Part shown: positions 22,301 to 35,408 of the stretch, one piece after another | Position numbering within the stretch: position 1 is the stretch's first letter | Layout of the letters: each line of letters begins with the position of its first letter | Assembly (NCBI RefSeq): GCF_036417845.1 | Contig: NC_089981.1 | Location: 9,953,501 to 10,017,500 of the forward strand | Direction of reading: 5' to 3' | Length of the DNA stretch: 64,000 nucleotides | DNA from: Apteryx mantelli | Lineage: Eukaryota; Chordata; Aves; Apterygiformes; Apterygidae | The notes under the pieces: model-generated | The model's input: only the letters and a program-made list of their open reading frames with translations | What the model was told of the DNA's origin: nothing | The model's database searches: none | Translations under genes and position numbers: made by a program

Positions 22301-24297
22301 TGGTATGCTTCCAGTCATGCTCTGGCTTGGATGGAGCCCAGCTATTTCTTTTCGACTGGGTACTGCACAGCCATAAAGGTGTGCTCATTTCATCCCTGTC
22401 ATTTATTTTGTTGAGAAGTCTACGTCATTGCTCAGTAGAAGGAAGAGGGGTAGAAAGGATCACGACCTGGTAAGACGAGGGAGAAAGTGACCTCCCGTTG
22501 TTCTTACTGATCCTTTTCCTTGTAGAAATATCTGAAAGGGAACCATCCATGTAAAGTTTACCCTTCTGCTTGAAAAACTTTCATCTAGTGTAAGTACAAC
22601 TGTAAGCATAGGAAAAGTCCCTACCTTTGCCCACTTCCTCTCTCGGCTTCACTTTGTGGGTTTGAAAGTAATCTTGGCTTTTCTCAGTTTCAGTGTTTCC
22701 TGTGGATGCTTGATCACTTTGTGCCTGCACGAGAGTTTCTGATTATGCTGCAGATGGAAGTAGTTGGTAGATAACTTGGCTTAACTGAATCATTCCACAG
22801 ATTTGCTCACAGATCACCAAGACAAATGAGAAGACCTGGTTGTGGTGTAATTCTGCAGGACTTAAAATGGTGCATTTTAACACCAGCTGACGGGGAATGT
22901 TTTGATGCTAGAAGGAAGCCCATACAGGGGATATTTTTATTAAAAGAGTGCCTGCTTTTGGCTGACCTTAAACTCTCTGTGAAGAGTTTCATCTGGTGGT
23001 TCCCACACTTCTTTGACCAAAGGAACTCTGGTGGTCTGGGTGCATAATGGCAAGCTAGACACGTTACACTCTTTCTAAAGATGTGGGCTATTCATTTATT
23101 AGTGACATGTAATGCTCGATGGGTTGTAGCTGGAATACAGGGTGAACCAAAGAAGTCCCATGTTTATGCTGGAATGTGACCTTGTCTCGAATGAGAAACT
23201 GTATGGATGTAGAAATGCCTAGGGACAAGGAGCTCAGCCATAACCTAAAACAGGTGGATGGCATTGCAAAAAGCTCTGCGCTACTTTCAGGGACCAAAAG
23301 GGATTATTCTCTAAAGGTCATTCTAACCTGGTGGTGCTAATTTGCTTAAGCTCCTCATAGTGAATGGAGGAAAAAAGGGTTCTGCAAAGGACCCTAATTT
23401 AGTCATTCTGAATCAGCCTACAGAGAGACTTATACTGGCTGTTGAAGGAGTTTAGTTAGATTAGCTTCATTAAGCTAAGTTAACCCTTGAAAGCATCACG
23501 CAGAGTGTATCAAAAATCACACTAGGTAAAATCAGTACAGTGCTGGGACAGAAGATCTCACAAGAGTCTTTCATTCTTCCTTCCTCTGATAGAAACAATG
23601 CTGAGATTTAGAACAATGTCAAATACTCCATTAAGTCATATGTGCAATTTTTTTCCCCTCCATGATAGATAACCTTCCCAGGACTCCTTTTTCCGCCTGT
23701 GACATTTCATATTTACGTTTCAAAATGTATATACACAAGAGAGTTCTTTTCTCTGCATGTGGGTACATTTCCCTTCTAAACAAGAATTCAAAGATCGTGT
23801 GTACTTATAAAGCCAATCATCATTCTGAGCAATATTTCCAGGTATTCTAAAAGACACCCATTTTACAAAGATTGCTGTCAGGGACTTTGTCTCCCCTGAG
23901 GGCAAACATGCTGCATTATCTGCCTTGTAGTGCCCAAGGTGAACACTCTGGCCTTGTCCTTAGTGCATGGAAGGCTACCAGCCATGGAGCCAGTCCTTCA
24001 AAATCCTGGAGGACCAGGATTAAGGAACATATCACAGAGTGCACCTATCTCCGTGCCACCAAAGCCATGGCAGAAGCTTTGTAATGTGGAGAATTAAATA
24101 GCTGTGAAAAAAAAAATACATGACAGAAACTAAACACTTCATAAGCTTAATACTAATGCTATATCTTTCTTGCTTTTATCCACTTCTGATATAGAACTCA
24201 TTATTAATAATGAAAAAATGCTGATGAATCATGTGTCTGTCTTTGTTTTCCCAGGGGTATAAGCTGTATATTGCATATTGGCACCTGACTGATCAAC
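19320..24297. other. Intergenic
   Basis: No gene recognised. It contains a (GCTTT)6 microsatellite at 21536-21565 and otherwise unremarkable A+T-rich DNA. The ORFs here are short and unsupported. Confidence 0.6.
21536..21565. repeat. (GCTTT)6 microsatellite
   Basis: Six uninterrupted GCTTT units in a pyrimidine-rich stretch. Confidence 0.95.
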
Positions 24298-25233
24298 ATG
24301 GAGAATGTAAGCTGTGTGAAGGAATTCATTCTTCTGGGCCTTTCAAAGAACCAAGGGGTGCAGAAAATATGTTTTGTGGTGTTTTTGTTCTTCTATATTG
24401 TTACTGTGGCAGGAAATCTGCTCATCGTTGTCACTGTAATTAGCAGTCAACGTCTGAACTCCCCCATGTATTTCTTTCTCTGCCACCTGTCCATTGCAGA
24501 TATTTGCCTCTCTTCTGTCACAGCTCCCAAAATGATTGCTGACTTCCTTGTTGAGAAGAAAACCATTTCCTTTGGGGGTTGCATGGCACAGCTTTTTGGC
24601 GTACATTTCTTCGGCGGCGCTGAGGTCTTCATCCTCACAGTGATGGCCTATGATCGCTACTTTGCCATATGCAGACCCCTGCACTACACCACCCTCATGA
24701 CCAGGCGTGTGTGTGGCTGGATGGTGATGGGTTCATGGGTGGGGGGCTTTGTGCACTCCCTGGTGCAGACCCTCGTAACCGTTAGCCTCCCTTTTTGCGG
24801 TCCCAACAAAATTGACCTCTACTTCTGTGATGTCCATCCCCTACTACAACTGGCCTGTGCCGACACCTATGTTGCGGGCATCATTGTCGTTGCCAATGGT
24901 GGAATGATTTCTTTGGTCTCTTTCATCATCCTGGTCACGTCCTACATTGTCATTTTGTTTTCCTTGAAGAGGCGAACATCCGAAGGGCGGTACAAAGCCC
25001 TCTCCACCTGTGGGTCCCACATTACTGTGGTGATTCTCTTCTTTGGGCCATGCACATTCATCTACATACGCCCATCCAGCAATCTCTCGGAGGAGAAGAG
25101 GTTAGCTGTGTTTTACAATGTCATCACGCCCATGCTGAACCCACTCATCTACACGCTGAGAAATGAGGAGGTGAAAAGTGCCATGAGAAAACTGTGGAAT
25201 AGAAAAGTCTGGAGTGAAAAGGGTGAGGTGTAG
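24298..25233 (+). CDS. Intact olfactory receptor (OR4-like)
   Basis: A 311-residue single-exon class II OR. It has an N-glycosylation site NVS at residue 3, TM1 GNLLIVV from 39, TM2 [18 protein letters not shown], the ECL1 cysteine at 95, TM3 ending [15 protein letters not shown] (117-130), and ECL2 cysteines at 167, 177 and 187. It also has [15 protein letters not shown] at 231-245 and TM7 [19 protein letters not shown] (278-296). All OR hallmark residues are present and length is normal. ATG is at 24298; a CCCAG acceptor at about 24255 fits the usual upstream noncoding exon. It couples odorant binding to Golf/cAMP signalling in olfactory neurons. It is the only complete OR in the window and is related to the broken OR at 28507. 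Confidence 0.95.
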   Translation: MENVSCVKEFILLGLSKNQGVQKICFVVFLFFYIVTVAGNLLIVVTVISSQRLNSPMYFFLCHLSIADICLSSVTAPKMIADFLVEKKTISFGGCMAQLFGVHFFGGAEVFILTVMAYDRYFAICRPLHYTTLMTRRVCGWMVMGSWVGGFVHSLVQTLVTVSLPFCGPNKIDLYFCDVHPLLQLACADTYVAGIIVVANGGMISLVSFIILVTSYIVILFSLKRRTSEGRYKALSTCGSHITVVILFFGPCTFIYIRPSSNLSEEKRLAVFYNVITPMLNPLIYTLRNEEVKSAMRKLWNRKVWSEKGEV

Positions 25234-27230
25234 AACTGTGGTAACATTTTCTCAGGAGCTGAGAAAATCAAGTCTCTCTCACTATAATTCCATTTTGGAA
25301 AATTTACTGAAAGCTCCCTTTTGAAGAAAAGCTTGGTTTTAGCTGTTGCAGTAATTAGGAAGACACTGAAAGTTCATGTTTTGATTGGAATGGCATTGTA
25401 AACTCTGTGACTAGCAGGGATTCCCTTTATGTTCTCTTTCTGAATAGCACAGGCCCAGGACTGGGGCTTCCAAGCACTGCTGAGACACCAGCAAATAAAG
25501 AAATGAATGCTATCAAAAATATTAAAATGTGTTCCAGGCAGAGCATCCCATTAGTCCGAGCTCTCCCAGGTGTAAACTTTCCGTCAGACAAACTCCATCT
25601 ACTCTGTAATCTACTCAGCTAGGAAACAATGGCCCAAGGTGTCTGCAAGGCTGTTGGTCACCTGCTGCTGGAAGCAACTGTGCCAAAGGCTTCCTTCCCC
25701 TTTACTTTGGAGTAAATGCCTTCTTAGGAGTACTGCATTGTCATATGCTGAATCCACGGGTTAGCAATTAAACTGCTGATATTAGATGCTGGCTGGGTCA
25801 CTTGCTGATGCAGATGATATGAGGAGAAGCTTCTCCGCTTCCCATTACAGTGCAGCAACTCTCTGCCTTTCTGCAGCAGTTCACCTATCCCTAATGCCCT
25901 CCTTCCTAGCCATCCCCTCTGCCCTTCATCTCGGCCTCAGATTTTGCATTTTACTGTTTAGACTAATAGAGAATCAAAGATCCAAGTGAAAGATAAATTA
26001 CTCACCGTAGGAAATTGTCGCCACCAAAGAAAGCATTTGAGGACAAAGAAAGCATTGGGGGGCACAGTTTTATGTGTCAGTGAAAATAAAGAGTTGTTTG
26101 GGAATAATTCCTGTATGCAGGATAACTCCTAGCCCAACAGGGCATATTTACAGGCCCAGGCAAAGGAAGAAAAAAGTATTCCAAGGGAATAGCTGGAGCA
26201 GCTACTACTGCAGGAAGGAAGAGAAGAAATGTGAAGATGGAAGATTAAATCACCTCAGAGCCAGCCAAAGCTGCCACAGGGAGGTTAGTTGTAGCAGCTA
26301 AGGTTCTCCACAAGGCCAAAGGAGCCACAAGGAGCCACGGGACCCTGACTCCTACCTTGCCAGGAGGAAAAGAGCAAATCAGCTGTGTGAGGGAGAAAGA
26401 CATCTGTGTAATGCACTCTGAAAGTAACTAAAGCACTTTCTTTTTTCTTCCTTCACTTCATGTTCCCTATAAACACTTGCTTGCACTTGTGTTGCACCTT
26501 AACATGGCTTAAGTGTGATTCAAGATAGGAAGGTGTTCCCTGCACAGGAGAGTGGCAGATCTACAGACCAAACCATGGGACAATGTCGCAAATGCTCTGG
26601 TTCCCCGAATGTCCTCTGCTCTATGCAGGGGGTGGCAGAGTGGGTTCCCATTTCACAGGCATGCACCAGTACACTGCGGACGTCTCAGTGTCTTCTCCTC
26701 ACCGTGGTGGGTTATGTGGATGGCAGCCAGCAGGACGGAACTGGGGTAAATCCTGATTCTCAAGGCTTAGAGGGATAGTGTCCCTCAGGCCTGGGCCAGC
26801 ATGTCCCTCACCCAGCATTCACACTCTGTGGACACAGCTAAAGGTGGGACCATCCCCACCTATTTGTAGCAGTCTAAATTCTTCATGCAATGAAGGACAG
26901 TTGTCTAGCTCAGCACCACTGTCAACAGAGAGGGACAGGCGCCTTCAGAGGCTGGTCTGTCTCACCTGGGGTGGGGCAGGTAGAAAGACAGATGGGGCCC
27001 ACTGACCCCCTTCATACTGAAACTGCTGAGGGGTTAGGGCACACGGCCAGTTCAAGCTAAGGCTTATAATTTTAAAACTGTTTGGGTTTTTTTTTAATGT
27101 TTTGGGGAAGAATGCCATGATTTTTCTGATTTCTCTTCCGGCTGCTGGATGCTAGCAGGCAACAGCAGGACCATAGCTTATGGAAGGCATCAACAACAAA
27201 AACATTTTATTCCTCTACGCATTGGCCCAT
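25234..27230. other. Intergenic
   Basis: No gene seen. ORFs of 65-87 codons (for example 26515-26778) show no domain or splice context. Confidence 0.6.
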
Positions 27231-27532
27231 GAGCTTCAGCCTCTGCAGCAACAGAAAGGTGACAACTGGCAGGACCAAACGACTGTATTTTCCTGAAACG
27301 TGTAAAATCCTTCTTTAGGGTGCCATAGATGATCATAGGGACACAATCTTTGCTATAGTTATGCACAGCTTTAAGGAGAGAAACTCAGGGGAAATAACAG
27401 CCCTAACAGGCTTGCAGTGAAATGCAAAGGGAATCCGCAAGACCTCTTTCCATCCCCCTTTGACTGTAAACTTTATGCAGAGGCAGGAACCTCTCACCTG
27501 TCTGAGATTAATTCTGTCACTTTCAGCTCAAT
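27231..27532. repeat. Three-copy ~300-bp block, isolated copy
   Basis: A third copy of the block at 1452-1742 and 31385-31622, lying outside both segmental duplication copies and upstream of the copy B OR. It starts at GAGCTTCAGCCTCTGCAGC and ends at TTTCAGCTCAAT; both flanks are unrelated. It shares the TTGCAGTGAAATGCAAAGG segment with copy B, which copy A lacks. It is either a mobile fragment or the remnant of an additional duplication unit. Confidence 0.8.
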
Positions 27533-28506
27533 GAGGGTTTCCATGCCCAGTCCAGAACTTGGCTGAGGTGTACAAAAACCTTACTGACACATCGTTAATG
27601 CAGATTATCTCCAGTATTCACCCACGTACTGTAGGAAAATTGGTCTGAGGAAATACAAGCCTGCTCTTTTGGAGACTGAGGTCGCAACCCAGAAACTCAT
27701 GAGCAATAACTGGAACCAATCCACACAAGATGTAGCCCAGTACAGCACATATAGGACAATGACTCTCCTGCTTCAGGTTTCCTGGCATCCCTTGAACATG
27801 GTCTGATTTCACTTAGGGTGCCTTAAAGACAATTTGTGCCTAAAGGCACATCTCTGCTAAACAGACATGAGGTAGGTGTCCACTTTACCTCCTCCAGAAG
27901 GATCTACACTGAGAGTTGAAGTGATGTTAATTAGCCAGCTGCCTTGTGTCATGATGTGAACACTGATGGTTGCACAAAAATGCATGGACATTCTACCAGA
28001 GTCAGAGAGCAATAGCAAGGACTAGTTCTGTTGAATTCCCTCAGAGGGTTGAAAAAGAAGGTACGTTCACTGCTTGAGCAGAATTCCTTAGGGGATGACT
28101 AACGTGTTGAGACTCAAATCAAAACATGCACTACCCTTCTCAGTCAGTTTTTCATTTCCAAATCAACACAACAAAAGTGAATGTTTAGGGAACCTAGTAA
28201 CTAGTCTTCCTTTTTAAAAGGGGCAAAGATCAGAAATAAGAATCTGGAGGATATTTCCACCAACTCCCTCAAGCAAATAAACGGACCTCCCTATTACACA
28301 CTTCAGTAATACATTCTGAGTTAGATATCAACTGTCACTCCTTGAGAGAAGCATTGACTTTGAAAGGAAACTTTCCCCAAAAGGCATAAAAGGGAATACA
28401 TTGATATTGAACATACCAGTGATCGACATGGATGTGTACTGATAGCACTGTGCTTCTAATGCCGTCACAGGTGGCTTTATTCTGTGCTTCAGGTCCTGCC
28501 TACGTG
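27533..28506. other. Intergenic, OR 5' flank
   Basis: No gene seen. An acceptor-like TTCAG at about 28491 may end the intron before the OR coding exon. Confidence 0.5.
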
Positions 28507-29448
28507 ATGTATATGAAGAACAAAAACAATGTGACAGAGTTTATCTTCCAGGGACTCACACAAGATGATACATTAGCAAAAGTATGCTTCACATTCTTCT
28601 TCGTCTTCTATGCCACTGTTATTCTTGGAAACCTGCTTATCATCATCACTATACAGAACAGTCAACAGCTGGACTCTCCCATGTACTTCTTCCTGAGCTA
28701 CTTGTCCTTTGTAGATATCAGTTACTCTACTGTCACAGTTCCCAAACTCATTTATGACCTTCTTGCTGAAAAGAAGACTATCTCTTTTGTGGGCTGCATA
28801 GCACAGCTCTTTGGGGTCCATCTCTTTGCCTGCGTGGAGATGTTCATCCTCATAGCAATGGCGTATGATCGTTACACTGCTATATGCAAGCCGCTTCATT
28901 ACGCAAGCATTATGACCAAGCATGTGTGTGGCCGGCTGGTGGCAGCTTCGTGGGTGGGAGGCTGTGTGCACTCCCTGGTGCAGACCCTGCTGACCACTCA
29001 GCTATTGTTTTGTGGGCCCAATGAGATCGACCACTACTTCCGTGATGTACACGCTTTGCTGAAGCTGGCCTGCACTGACACCTACGTGGTTGGTTGCATC
29101 GTGGTTGCCAATAGTGGTCTGATTTCCTCGGGCTCTTTGCTTGTTCTTGTTGTGTCCTGTGTCATTATTTTGGTCTCTTTGAGGACACACTCTTCCAAAG
29201 GGCGTCTCAAAGCACTCTCTACCTGCACCTCCCTTATCACTGTTGCACTTCTGTTCCTTGGGTCATGCATTTTCATCTATATGCGCCCTTCCACCATCTT
29301 CTCAGCAGACAAGAGTAGAAATGAAACTAAATTCAAGGTTTCATGTAGCTCTCATCTTTCTTTGGAAATTGTCAGTCAAAAGGATGTGAGCATATTGTCA
29401 CCAGTCAAACCCAAGCCTTTGGGGTGGTATTGTGGCTTTTACCTTTAG
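28507..29448 (+). pseudogene. Olfactory receptor with TM7 deleted and new tail
   Basis: An OR4-like frame of 313 codons (starts at 28507 or 28513). It is normal up to [10 protein letters not shown], with NNVTEFIFQGL, GNLLIII, PMYFFLSYLSFVD, MAYDRYTAICKPLHY and LKALSTCTSLITVALL. After residue 269 a deletion of about 246 bp, recognisable by comparison with 42-287, removes TM7 and the native tail. It joins the frame to former 3'-flank DNA, giving a 44-residue unrelated tail. In addition the conserved ECL2 cysteine is Arg (HYFRDV, residue 179; one T-to-C change). It cannot fold as a seven-helix receptor and is very likely nonfunctional despite the open frame. Confidence 0.9.
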
Positions 29449-29483
29449 ACACCTTAGAGCTGTGTAAGTCTCAGGTCTAGGCT

Positions 29484-30125
29484 TCTCCTGGCATTAAGAG
29501 GAATAACTAGGTATTTTGAGAGGTTATGCTTTCCCACTAGCTCCTGCGAGCTTCGGAGAGTGGTGTCTGCTCACGTTTCCACACAAAAAAAGTGATGGTG
29601 GTGCTAAGCTTCCAAGAGAAAGCAAATCCTTCAGGATGGCACAGCACAAGCAGGTTTCATCTCACATATATTGGTGTGCTGACATGAGGTGCCTCAACTT
29701 GAGAAAGCTGCTGAAGACAGCAAGAGACCTTTGATGGGACTGAGATTCATTGCATGGTAAAAGAGGAGCATGAGAGGAGCAGGATGCTGCACTAGGTGTC
29801 TGCCTTACAGTGAAGGGTGACATACACTGTACTAGGCTTTCCAAGGCTCCCAGGAACACTGATGGACACAGAGGTCGTTCCCTGATGCCAGGCATTAACT
29901 AGGATTTTCATCAGTCTGTGCCAACCTGGTATCTCTGGGAACGCTTCATTTAAAGGAGCTCTGCTAACACCTTTCCAAGGCCTTGACCTTATGTCATAGC
30001 TGAGCTTTGTAATCTATCAGAGCAGCAATCCAAGCACGGTTAAATACCATAGTCAATGCTGGAGCCACAATCCAGTTTAATCGTTGGGACATTTTTCACC
30101 GCTTTATTTAGAGGCTGGAGACTTT
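29484..30125. other. Copy-B-only segment
   Basis: About 640 bp lie between matching flanks in copy B (AGTCTCAGGTCTAGGCT on the left, CAGTCGTCTGGTGC on the right). No gene, LTR or terminal repeat was seen, so deletion from copy A is as likely as insertion into B. Confidence 0.7.
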
Positions 30126-31384
30126 GGCCAGTCGTCTGGTGCTTTACACTATAAAAATCTAAGGAATAGGTATCTCAGTGGAAATACAGGTATCCAATAT
30201 CTCTCCATACTCCATAAGATATAACCTAATTCCTAGCTGAACACTGAAAATTTCCCTAAAATTCTTAACAGTACTGTTCTTGATTCATCGAGTTTTCCTC
30301 AACTGTTTGCAGCAGGGAAACCCCCAAATGCCCCTAGGACCTCCTGACTCTGGGCAATGCTGTTCTACCGCAAATGGACTTACTTTAGCATTGCTGTCAT
30401 GACAAGTGATTCAAGGCAGGGATTTTCCCAAATCTCCTCCTGGAACGGAGATTTGGGGAAGGGAAGAAGAGGAACAGGATTCTGGATGGTGGATCAGAAG
30501 GCTTTCTTAGAAAAGCAAACTGTAGATTTGAAGAGACAGCAGCTCTTTAACATTTTAAGTTCCCTAATTTTGTCTGGGTTTCTCGAGGTGGAGACTAAGG
30601 GATAGGTGAATGCAGGGCTTATGAAAATCTGTTCTTTTTGATGATATTTGTCAGAAAGCATATTTAGGTTTGTGATTGTGATTCCTGATTTAAACATGCT
30701 GCAGGTTCTGCTGATGCTTAGCTCTAGATGGCTTTGACTATCTTAAACATCAGCTCAGAGAGCGGCGTGCAGACATGACTCATTGCTGTGCAGGGAAGGT
30801 CTTTGCTGACAACCTCCCTGTCTTTTTCTGGAAGAGTAGTAGTGTACATTGCTCCTCCCAGAGACCTGTAAACATACACAGTAAAGTAAAATGATGCCTG
30901 TGATTTCTTCTCAAGCTATTTCCTTCCTTTGAGCTGGGAGTCCACTGAAAGAGACAATTTTGGACACCTCAGAAATCTGGTTTAAAAAGCTCACATCTCT
31001 GTTCAAGATAAGGACAACGCAACATTGATACGTGTAAAAACTGTGAACTTCACATATCTGATGATACTTTATAATCAGAAAGGACCAAAAGGCTACATTT
31101 TCACATTCTTTTTCCTGCATTTTAGGACTGTCAGGCCAGTGGGATAATAGTGCATATAGTCCAAATGCTTTTACTACCCCGTGCATATTCTAATTTTAGC
31201 GTTACTGAGATAAACGGCTTCTGAGATAGTGATGGCCTTTAATCATCACTACTTGATCAAAATTCAGACTATAACATACTGAAGATAAGTTTTCTCCCCA
31301 GCCGTGTGTCTTTGGGCAGAAATAATGATGTTTCGCAGTCATATCACCTCTCTGTAAAATATGCTGGCAGCAGTTTGAAAGAAA

Positions 31385-31622
31385 GAGACTTGTAAAATCC
31401 TTCTTTAGGGTGCCATAGATGATCACAGGGACACAATCTTTGCTATAGTTATGCACAGCTTTAAGGAGAGGAAGTCAGGGGAAATAACAGCCCTAACAGG
31501 CTTGCAGTGAAATGCAAAGGGAATCCGCAAGACCTCTTTCCATCCCCCTTTGACTGTAAACTTTATGCAGAGGCAGGAACCTCTCGCCTGTCTGAGATTA
31601 ATTCTGTCACTTTCAGCTCAAT
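31385..31622. repeat. Three-copy block, copy in duplication B
   Basis: It equals the right 80% of 27231-27532. Its left part is replaced by about 250 bp of unique sequence starting after CTACATTTTC at about 31108. Confidence 0.75.
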
Positions 31623-32565
31623 AAAGATTTCAACTCCTTCTGCCAACTGAGGGACAGCATTTGTAAACTCAGCCAGAAGGGATGAAACATCTATTAGCAC
31701 TAGAACACCTATCCTTAGAGCTAGCTTAGTTGAATTGATAAAAGGATTCCAAAGCCTTTCCCAACTTTCTCATCTCCCAGAAATGATTGGTCGTTTATTC
31801 TCAAAATCACATTGATGGCAGACATGTAGTTGGTAAGTCACCATCTTATTTCGGCATTCTTTTAAGTGAAAGAACACTGCAGCTTGATTAACTTTCAGAT
31901 TATGTCCAATGTCCTTAAAATAACTACCGGTTCACTCAGTTGCCTCAAGTGGATTGCTGATATGTGGAGATGAAAAGCAGGAATAAGTTCTTGTTACTTC
32001 ACAATGGTAGCAAAATTAGAAGTCAATCTTTTCTGCATTGCTGTAGTTTTTTCATGTTTCCAGGCAGAAGGGGAAAAAGGAGGTAGTAATGAGTGACAGA
32101 AGAGGGAGATTTAACAGAAGAGGGACAGTTACTTTCCCTAGTGTTTGGGGGGCAAAAACACGGGTGTCTCTTCTCCAAGATTTCCTTTGCAGAACTTCAG
32201 GTTCTGTGTGTTGCACTGGAAGAGGCTACTCCTTTCAAATACTGAAGACGTAGCAGAAATGGCCATAAATTCAAATCACATTGCTTTTCTCCTCTTGAAT
32301 GTCTCTGAAAGCTTTTTCTCATCTTGACGGACTGGTGGTTTTCCTACATGAGCAAACGTTCCTAATAGAACAGAGAACTGCAATTCTGTGCCACACACTC
32401 CTCAGGCAGGAGTCCTGTTTGTGCTTGGAACTTGCAAGTTAAGAGTCAGGATTCCTCCAGCTTTCAGCAGCAGAGGAACACAGTCTTTCAAGATAGAAGT
32501 TGCAGATACAACCAGTTAAAAGCCCACCTAAAATCACTTCTAACAATTAAGTACCTTTCTGAATC

Positions 32566-33583
32566 TTACCCTTGGAAGCTGATCAAATCTTCCTTGGAAG
32601 TCCTACTCTTTGTACCAAGGTTTTGATAAATTTTCCCCAAACAAAGTTCTCTTTCTAACAAGTCTGCTGAAGTTTCTCTGATATGACCTAAAACTCTCCT
32701 CAGAGCATCCTTCACCTCCTTATTCCTTAGGCTGTAGCTGATAAGATTCAGCACTGGAGTCACCACTGTAGAGAACAGAGGGGCCCATTTATCTCGGTCC
32801 AATGAGTAGCTGGATGTTGGGCTACCGCACATAAAAACGGTGCTCCCATAAAAGAAGAAGAGAGCTCTCAGATGGGAAGCAGAGGTGGAGAAGGCTTTGC
32901 ATCTGCCCTTGGAGGAGTGGATCCTCAGGGTGGTGGAGATGAGGTAGATGGAGGAGATGAGAATTGCCAGAGATGTGAAGGTGCCACGAAACACACCAAA
33001 AATGTGAAGTACCATCTCTTTGCTATAGGTGTCAGAGCATGAAAGCTGGATCCTAGGGGGATGTCACAGAAATAATGACCGATAATACCAAAGTCACAGA
33101 AAGAGAATGTGAAGGTGGAGATAGTTTGTGTAAGTGCATGGACAAAGCCAATGAAACAGGAGATGATTACCATCTGTGTACAGGCTTTTGAGGACATGAC
33201 AGTTGCATAAAGGAGAGGGTTACAGAGAGCCACATGCAGTCATATGCCATTACTGCCAGCAGGAGACACACAGCACTAGCCATGAGGAGACAAGTGAATA
33301 GCTGTGCCACCCAGGCACTGACTGAAGTGGCTCTCCTCACTGCTGAAGAGTTCACCAGCAACCTCGGGGAGATAGCTGAGGAGTAACAGAAATCCACAGA
33401 AGCCAAGTTACTGAGGGAAAGGTACACAGTGCGTGAAGCCGGGGGATCAAGCTTCATCTACATGATCCTTCCAAGATTCCCTATTAATGTGCTTAAAAAA
33501 AAGCAGGTTACCTTCACCTCTTGGCTTTCTGTTAGTCCAGAGAGGATAAACTCAATGGCCACACAGTGATTCCTCTCAGGCAT
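32566..33583 (-). pseudogene. Olfactory receptor pseudogene (copy B)
   Basis: The counterpart of 2687-3703. It starts at 33583 and reads in frame through TM1 (FFLSTLIGNLGRIM), because its poly-A run has 8 A rather than 7, to a TAG stop shared with copy A. It also shares the 1-base loss at the DRY motif (MAYDCMW) and the ECL2 frameshift. It lacks copy A's TGA before TM7 (CGA here), so its last frame (32566-33015) is open from TM5 through TM7. It was a pseudogene before the duplication and has decayed less in B. Confidence 0.92.
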
Positions 33584-35282
33584 GTTGCTAGCACACTCAT
33601 ATCATCTCCCGACAAGAAACTGGTTGAACACCTAGAAGTAATGGGAAACTGGCAACACACAATTGATTGTCTCAGTAGCCACAAGGAAGTACGGCACATT
33701 TTCATCATAGCTTCTGACTAGACTTCTTTAATTATGCATTGAAATGACTTGTGATACAAGGGAGTACTGTTCCTATTTTTCAGGTGAGATAAGAAAGCGC
33801 AGAAAGAGAAAATAATTTATTCAAAAGGCAGCAGCAGCACTGTGAAACACCAGTCCTAGTCTGGCACTACAATGGTTTTCGTGTGCCCTCTTTTAGTGTG
33901 CCTATTTTAAGGAAAAAAGTCTGCTTTTCTTGAGGACATCTATGGAGCACTCTTCTCCCCTCACTCGTGGCCACGGTTGGGTGTACAGTATCATCCAAAT
34001 GGCCCACTCCAAGGGCAATGGCCCGCTTGTTCCTGAAGATACATGGTCTTGACAACAGTTCAGACATCATTCTTCCTGTATTGCAACCACCAAAACATTT
34101 TTTGCCTACTAGCTAACTCCCCGGGGCATTGGTAGCAGCGTAGTTAGAGCTCAGTATGGGCCACAAAGTCCATTAACAGGACAAAGCAGCCCCTGTTCAG
34201 CCTTGCTGAAATAGGAATATAATGGATAGGCTGCAGCTGTGCCAACTTGCGAAGACCTGCCTTCATTACATGGACCTCCACCACCCTGACCTTTGGGACT
34301 GCAACTCGTAAACATACAAATAACAAATCCACATCCTGGCAGAAGAAAGTAAGAGTTTCCTCTCTTGAATGAAAGGTGCCAAGCACTAAATGGCAACAGC
34401 AGCAGGAAAAGTCAGCTTTGCATCTTCCCAAAGAGGAGGAGATACCACAAGATCCTCCAGGTTTGGCTGAGAAAGGATTTCTCATTTGCTTGCATCCCTG
34501 TTGTCAAGGAAAAGTGGCCATCTTCTGCTCAGGAATAAATTGGGAAGAGTCACCAAATGAAATACTTTCCATTTAGAGGGTGAAAAATCTCATGCTAAAA
34601 GGGAAGGAATCCTGAACAAGAAGGGAATCGCTCATCCCTGTAAAGGTTCTACCAGCTTCACCTCACATGAAAAATTATTGTTAATCTATTGGAGGTTACC
34701 AGTAACCTGGCTGACGCTCTCAAAGCGGAGTTCTTATCACGTGGGTGACTGAATGGAGGTTTCAATTCTTGCTGAGGTCTGTTTCTAGCATAGGCTTCAA
34801 GGTATTGCATATGTACAAAACTATTCTCTTACTGACCTGTTTCATCCAGAAAGGCAAGAGTAGATACTGTAAATACCAAGCCAGTTTATTCCCCCGCTTG
34901 AGCCATATCTTCAGAAGTACTTGCCCATTTCAAGAAGCAGACAGCAGGATTAAAACCAGCCTATAATGGTTAGGTACACAGTTTAAGTGAGCAAAATGCT
35001 TACCCTGCTTAGATGCACAAAAGACCAGACTGCCTTTACACACTGAGTTATCTTTGCATAGCTGGCTGTTGTTTATCTCCAGCCTACCCAACTTTTCTGC
35101 CCTAAAGCACAGCAACTAGCCCAGTTAATTCTCAGAAAAGGGCTTCGATGAGCTTGCTATCAACAGGTTGCTCTCTTCCATGGACTACTTGGGAAACTGA
35201 AGGAGGAAATTTCCCTCTCCTGCCCCAACGTGAGTGATCAAACACTGGATTAGGTGCAAATTTGTACAATCTCCATCTGTGC

Positions 35283-35408
35283 TGACATTTAAAATTCAGC
35301 TGGATCGGGCCGGAGCAATCTGATCTGACTGAACCTGCTTTGAGGAGGAGGTTGGACTTGATGACCTCCAGAAATCCTTCCCAACCTAAATTATTCTATG
35401 ATTCTATC
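35283..35408 (+). repeat. Old CR1 3' tail (copy B)
   Basis: The duplicate of 5432-5558, ending ATTCTATG ATTCTATC. Confidence 0.9.
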
